This document shows, piece by piece, positions 61,792 through 64,000 of a DNA stretch of 64,000 nucleotides. The notes beneath the pieces are model-generated. The model did not search any database. It had not been told where the DNA came from and was given only the letters and a program-made list of their open reading frames with translations. Made by a program: the position numbers and the translations under genes. Position 1 is the stretch's first letter; every line of letters begins with the position of its first letter. This DNA comes from Thermoleophilia bacterium SCSIO 60948 (GTDB lineage: Bacteria; Actinomycetota; Thermoleophilia; Solirubrobacterales; 70-9): contig CP053031.1 in assembly GCA_021496505.1 (NCBI GenBank), positions 1,302,001 to 1,366,000 on the forward strand, read 5' to 3'.

Positions 61792-62645
61792 GCGCAACGG
61801 ACCGCCCGGCCCGCAGCGTCGAGACCCTGCTCGAGGCGCTGCCCTACATCCGCGAGTTCCACGGTCGCACGGTCGTGATCAAGTACGGCGGCGCCGCGAT
61901 GCGCGACGAGGGGCTGCGAGACGACTTCGCCAACGACGTCGTGCTGCTCAAGTACGTCGGGCTCAACCCCGTGATCGTCCACGGCGGCGGGCCCGAGATC
62001 ACGAGTTACATGGAGCGGCTCGGGATGGAGGTCTCGTTCGTCGACGGGATGCGGGTATCGGACGCCGAGACCGTCGAGGTCGCGATGATGGTCCTGCTCG
62101 GCAAGGTCAACGCCGACATCGTCAAGCGGATCAACCGTCACGGCCAGCCCGCTGTCGGGCTGTCCGGGGAGGACGGGTCGCTGTTCGAGGTCCGCCCGCA
62201 CGCCGACGCCGAGCGGATCGGCTGGGTCGGCGAGATCGAGCGCGTCGACGTCGACGTGATCCGCCACATCGCCGCCGACTACATCCCGGTCATCGCGACC
62301 TCGGCCGCCGATCGCGACGGCAACTCCTACAACGTCAACGCCGACACCGCGGCCGGGAAGGTCGCCGCCGCCCTCGGCGCCCACAAGGCGATCTTCCTGA
62401 CCGACGTCGAGGGCTGGCGCGCCGATGCCTCGGACCCCGAGACGCTCGTCTCCAAGGCGTCGGCATCGGAGATACGGCGGGCGCTCGAAGCCACCGAGGG
62501 CGGGATGCGGCCGAAGCTCGCCGCCTGTCTCGAGGCGATAGACGGCGGCGCCGGCTCGGCCCACATCATCGACGGACGCCAGCCGCACTCGCTGCTGCTC
62601 GAGCTGTTCACCGACGCCGGGATCGGCACGATGGTGACGCCGTGA
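61788..62645 (+). CDS. argB: acetylglutamate kinase
   Basis: 285 residues. VVIKYGGAAMRDEGLRDDFANDVVLLKYVGLNPVIVHGGGPEI holds the Lys and Gly loop for ATP and substrate, then GLSGEDGS, YIPVIATSAADRDGNSYNVNADTAAGKVA and GGMRPKLAACLEA. Long enough (with a mobile N-terminal helix before KYGGAAM) to be the arginine-sensitive hexameric type, which would give feedback control. ATG 61788 overlaps argJ. Confidence 0.96.
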   Translation: MSATDRPARSVETLLEALPYIREFHGRTVVIKYGGAAMRDEGLRDDFANDVVLLKYVGLNPVIVHGGGPEITSYMERLGMEVSFVDGMRVSDAETVEVAMMVLLGKVNADIVKRINRHGQPAVGLSGEDGSLFEVRPHADAERIGWVGEIERVDVDVIRHIAADYIPVIATSAADRDGNSYNVNADTAAGKVAAALGAHKAIFLTDVEGWRADASDPETLVSKASASEIRRALEATEGGMRPKLAACLEAIDGGAGSAHIIDGRQPHSLLLELFTDAGIGTMVTP

Positions 62646-63835
62646 GCGCCGGCACGCGCATCGAAGAGCTGAAGCGGCTCGAGGGCGACTACGCGATGAG
62701 CACCTACCTGCGCTCGCCGATCGAGTTCGTGCGTGGCGACGGGGTGCGGGTCTGGGACTCCGACGGCAACGAGTACCTCGACTTCTTCGCCGGGCTGTCG
62801 GTGTCGAACCTCGGCCACTGCCACCCCGAGATCGTCGCCGCGATCCGCGAACAGGCCGGGCTGCTGGCGGGAAGCTCCAACCTCTTCTATTCGGAGCCGG
62901 CGCTGCGGCTCAGCGAGCGGCTCTCCGAGACGAGCATCGGCGGTCGCGTCTTCCTCTGCAACACCGGGACCGAGGCGAGTGAGTGCGCGATCAAGATCGC
63001 CCGCAAGCACGCACATCGCCGCGGGGTCGACAGACCCGAGGTGGTGAGCCTCGACGGCGGCTTCCACGGCCGCACGATCGGTGCCCTGTCGGCGACGCCG
63101 CGGCTCGCCAACGAGGAGCTGTTCGGACCGCTGCCGGCCGGCTTCCGCGGCGTCCCGCGCGACGACGCCGAGGCGCTGCGGGGTGCGATCGGGCCGAACA
63201 CCGCCGCGGTGATGATCGAGCCGGTCCAGGGCGAGGCCGGGATCTTCCCGATCGCCGATGCGGTGCTGCGCGCGGCTCGAGAGGCCTGTGACGAGCACGG
63301 AGCGCTGCTGATCTTCGACGAGGTCCAGGCCGGGATGGGGCGGACCGGGACCCTTTGGGCCTACGAGCAGACGGGGGTCACCCCGGACGTGATGACCGCG
63401 GCGAAGGCGCTCGGCGGCGGTCTGCCGGTCGGCGCGGTCGTCGCCCGCGGCGAGGCCGACGTGCTCGAGCCTGGTGACCACGGGTCGACCTTCGCGGGTG
63501 GCCCGATCGCGGCACGAGCGGCGCTGAAGGCGCTCGAGCTCGCCGGCGATCCGGAGCTGCTCGCGTCGGTGCGCGAGCAGGGCGAGCGGCTCGCGACGGG
63601 CCTCGCCGCGCTCGACGGGGTCGATTCCGTCCGCTCGCGAGGCCTGATGGCGGCGCTCGTGCTCGCCGACGGGATCGAGGCCGCGGCGGTGCGCGACGCC
63701 GCGCTCTCGAACGGGCTCGTCACCAACGTGCCCGGGCCCTCGACGATCCGCCTGCTGCCGCCGCTGACGATCACGGCCGCCGACGTCGATGAGGCGCTCG
63801 ACAAGCTCGGCCGGGCGATCGCCGCCGGCCGCTGA
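62642..63835 (+). CDS. argD: acetylornithine aminotransferase
   Basis: 397 residues. PLP enzyme of class III: FLCNTGTEASECAIKIARKHAHRRG, GGFHGRTIGALSATP, EPVQGEAGIF, LLIFDEVQAGMGRTGTLWAYEQTGVTPDVMTAAKALGGGLPVGAVV with the PLP lysine in TAAKALGGG, and HGSTFAGGPIAARAA. GTG 62642 overlaps argB. No argF or argR follows before the end of the window; a convergent gene begins right after the stop. Confidence 0.96.
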   Translation: MSAGTRIEELKRLEGDYAMSTYLRSPIEFVRGDGVRVWDSDGNEYLDFFAGLSVSNLGHCHPEIVAAIREQAGLLAGSSNLFYSEPALRLSERLSETSIGGRVFLCNTGTEASECAIKIARKHAHRRGVDRPEVVSLDGGFHGRTIGALSATPRLANEELFGPLPAGFRGVPRDDAEALRGAIGPNTAAVMIEPVQGEAGIFPIADAVLRAAREACDEHGALLIFDEVQAGMGRTGTLWAYEQTGVTPDVMTAAKALGGGLPVGAVVARGEADVLEPGDHGSTFAGGPIAARAALKALELAGDPELLASVREQGERLATGLAALDGVDSVRSRGLMAALVLADGIEAAAVRDAALSNGLVTNVPGPSTIRLLPPLTITAADVDEALDKLGRAIAAGR

Positions 63836-63838
63836 GGC

Positions 63839-64000
63839 TCAGCTCTCGCCGCCGCCGGCGTCGGAGCCCGGGTCGCCGCCCTCGTTCGATCGCTCGCGCA
63901 GCCGTTCGCGGACGGCGGCCGCGGCCGGCCGGCCTCGCTCCCAGGCGAGCCTGTCGAGCGCTCCGCCGAGCGGCCGGAACGCCTGGATCCGGTCGCGTTC
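63839..64000 (-). CDS. 3' end of an unidentified minus-strand gene (cut by window edge)
   Basis: The frame is open from the right edge to a TGA read at 63841-63839, giving 53 C-terminal residues: a helical stretch with AFRPLGGALDRLAWERGRP and AAVRERLRER followed by an acidic Gly-rich tail. Third positions are GC-rich as in real genes. Too little to name a function. It ends 3 bases after the argD stop, convergently. Confidence 0.55.
   Translation of the reverse strand, partial: ERDRIQAFRPLGGALDRLAWERGRPAAAAVRERLRERSNEGGDPGSDAGGGES

Noticed and set aside
63831-63843. Palindrome GCTGAG-G-CTCAGC between argD and the next gene, as terminator
   Set aside because: The loop would be one base and both arms contain the stop codons of convergent genes; chance symmetry is enough to explain it.

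Overview
This is a GC-rich bacterial chromosome segment (clearly above 65% GC by eye) with dense, mostly housekeeping content. Short intergenic gaps, many ATGA, GTGA and TGATG overlaps, GTG and TTG starts, a WhiG/FliA-type sigma factor, coiled-coil DivIVA-like proteins and the gene families present suggest an actinomycete-like organism. My best guess is Actinomycetota, class Thermoleophilia (Solirubrobacterales-like). That assignment is an inference from style and content, not from a marker gene search. I see no phage, insertion sequence, CRISPR array or rRNA. The longest stretch without a gene is about 260 bases (35198-35458), in which I see nothing beyond the upstream region of tRNA-Cys.

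Layout. 1-7.9 kb: end of signal peptidase I, RNase HII, a YraN nuclease-fold protein, YifB/ComM, DprA, ThiD, two orphan proteins and IlvD. 7.9-16.3 kb: lipid and envelope genes (alpha/beta hydrolase, acyltransferase, epimerase, L,D-transpeptidase), a XerC/D-type recombinase, a WhiG/FliA-type sigma factor, a zinc-ribbon protein, RNase HI and another hydrolase. 16.3-24.2 kb: secreted subtilase, YczE-like membrane protein, metallo-beta-lactamase-fold protein, tRNA-Gly, a Zn/Mn-type ABC transporter divergent from a Fur-family regulator, and a cNMP-binding/glutaredoxin-like/thioredoxin-reductase-like fusion. 24.2-31.3 kb: a compact stress operon dnaK-grpE-dnaJ-cbpM-clpB followed by an unknown gene and a UBP-type zinc finger gene. 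31.4-38 kb: LysR regulator, SigB-like sigma factor, DoxX, membrane proteins, tRNA-Cys, a lipoprotein with a lyase-like fold, and a PrsW-type protease. 38-44.6 kb: a surface-glycan-like cluster (three glycosyltransferases and a sulfotransferase, with unusual gene overlaps), a Tat-exported amine oxidase, a GNAT protein and an NfeD-like protein. 44.6-51.8 kb: two coiled-coil proteins (one with exact 11-residue repeats), tRNA-Val, a large membrane protein, thrS and a secreted lysyl oxidase. 51.8-64 kb: infC, two unrelated inserted genes, rpmI, rplT, a terminator, a SpoU methyltransferase, pheS-pheT, and the arginine run argC-argJ-argB-argD.

Expression. A hexamer close to TAGACT lies 10-11 bases before all three tRNA genes and 6-12 bases before the start codons of about a dozen protein genes. 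I read it as the -10 element and those mRNAs as leaderless or nearly so. Genes inside operons instead overlap their upstream neighbour, and some genes such as dnaK carry a Shine-Dalgarno sequence.

Most interesting points: the unknown 183-residue protein and UBP zinc finger coupled to clpB; the GNAT/JmjC-like pair inside the infC-rpmI-rplT group together with a leaderless 10-codon upstream ORF; the perfect 19-bp palindrome between the PrsW and glycosyltransferase genes; the Fur-site palindrome facing a two-permease metal transporter; and the hendecad-repeat protein.
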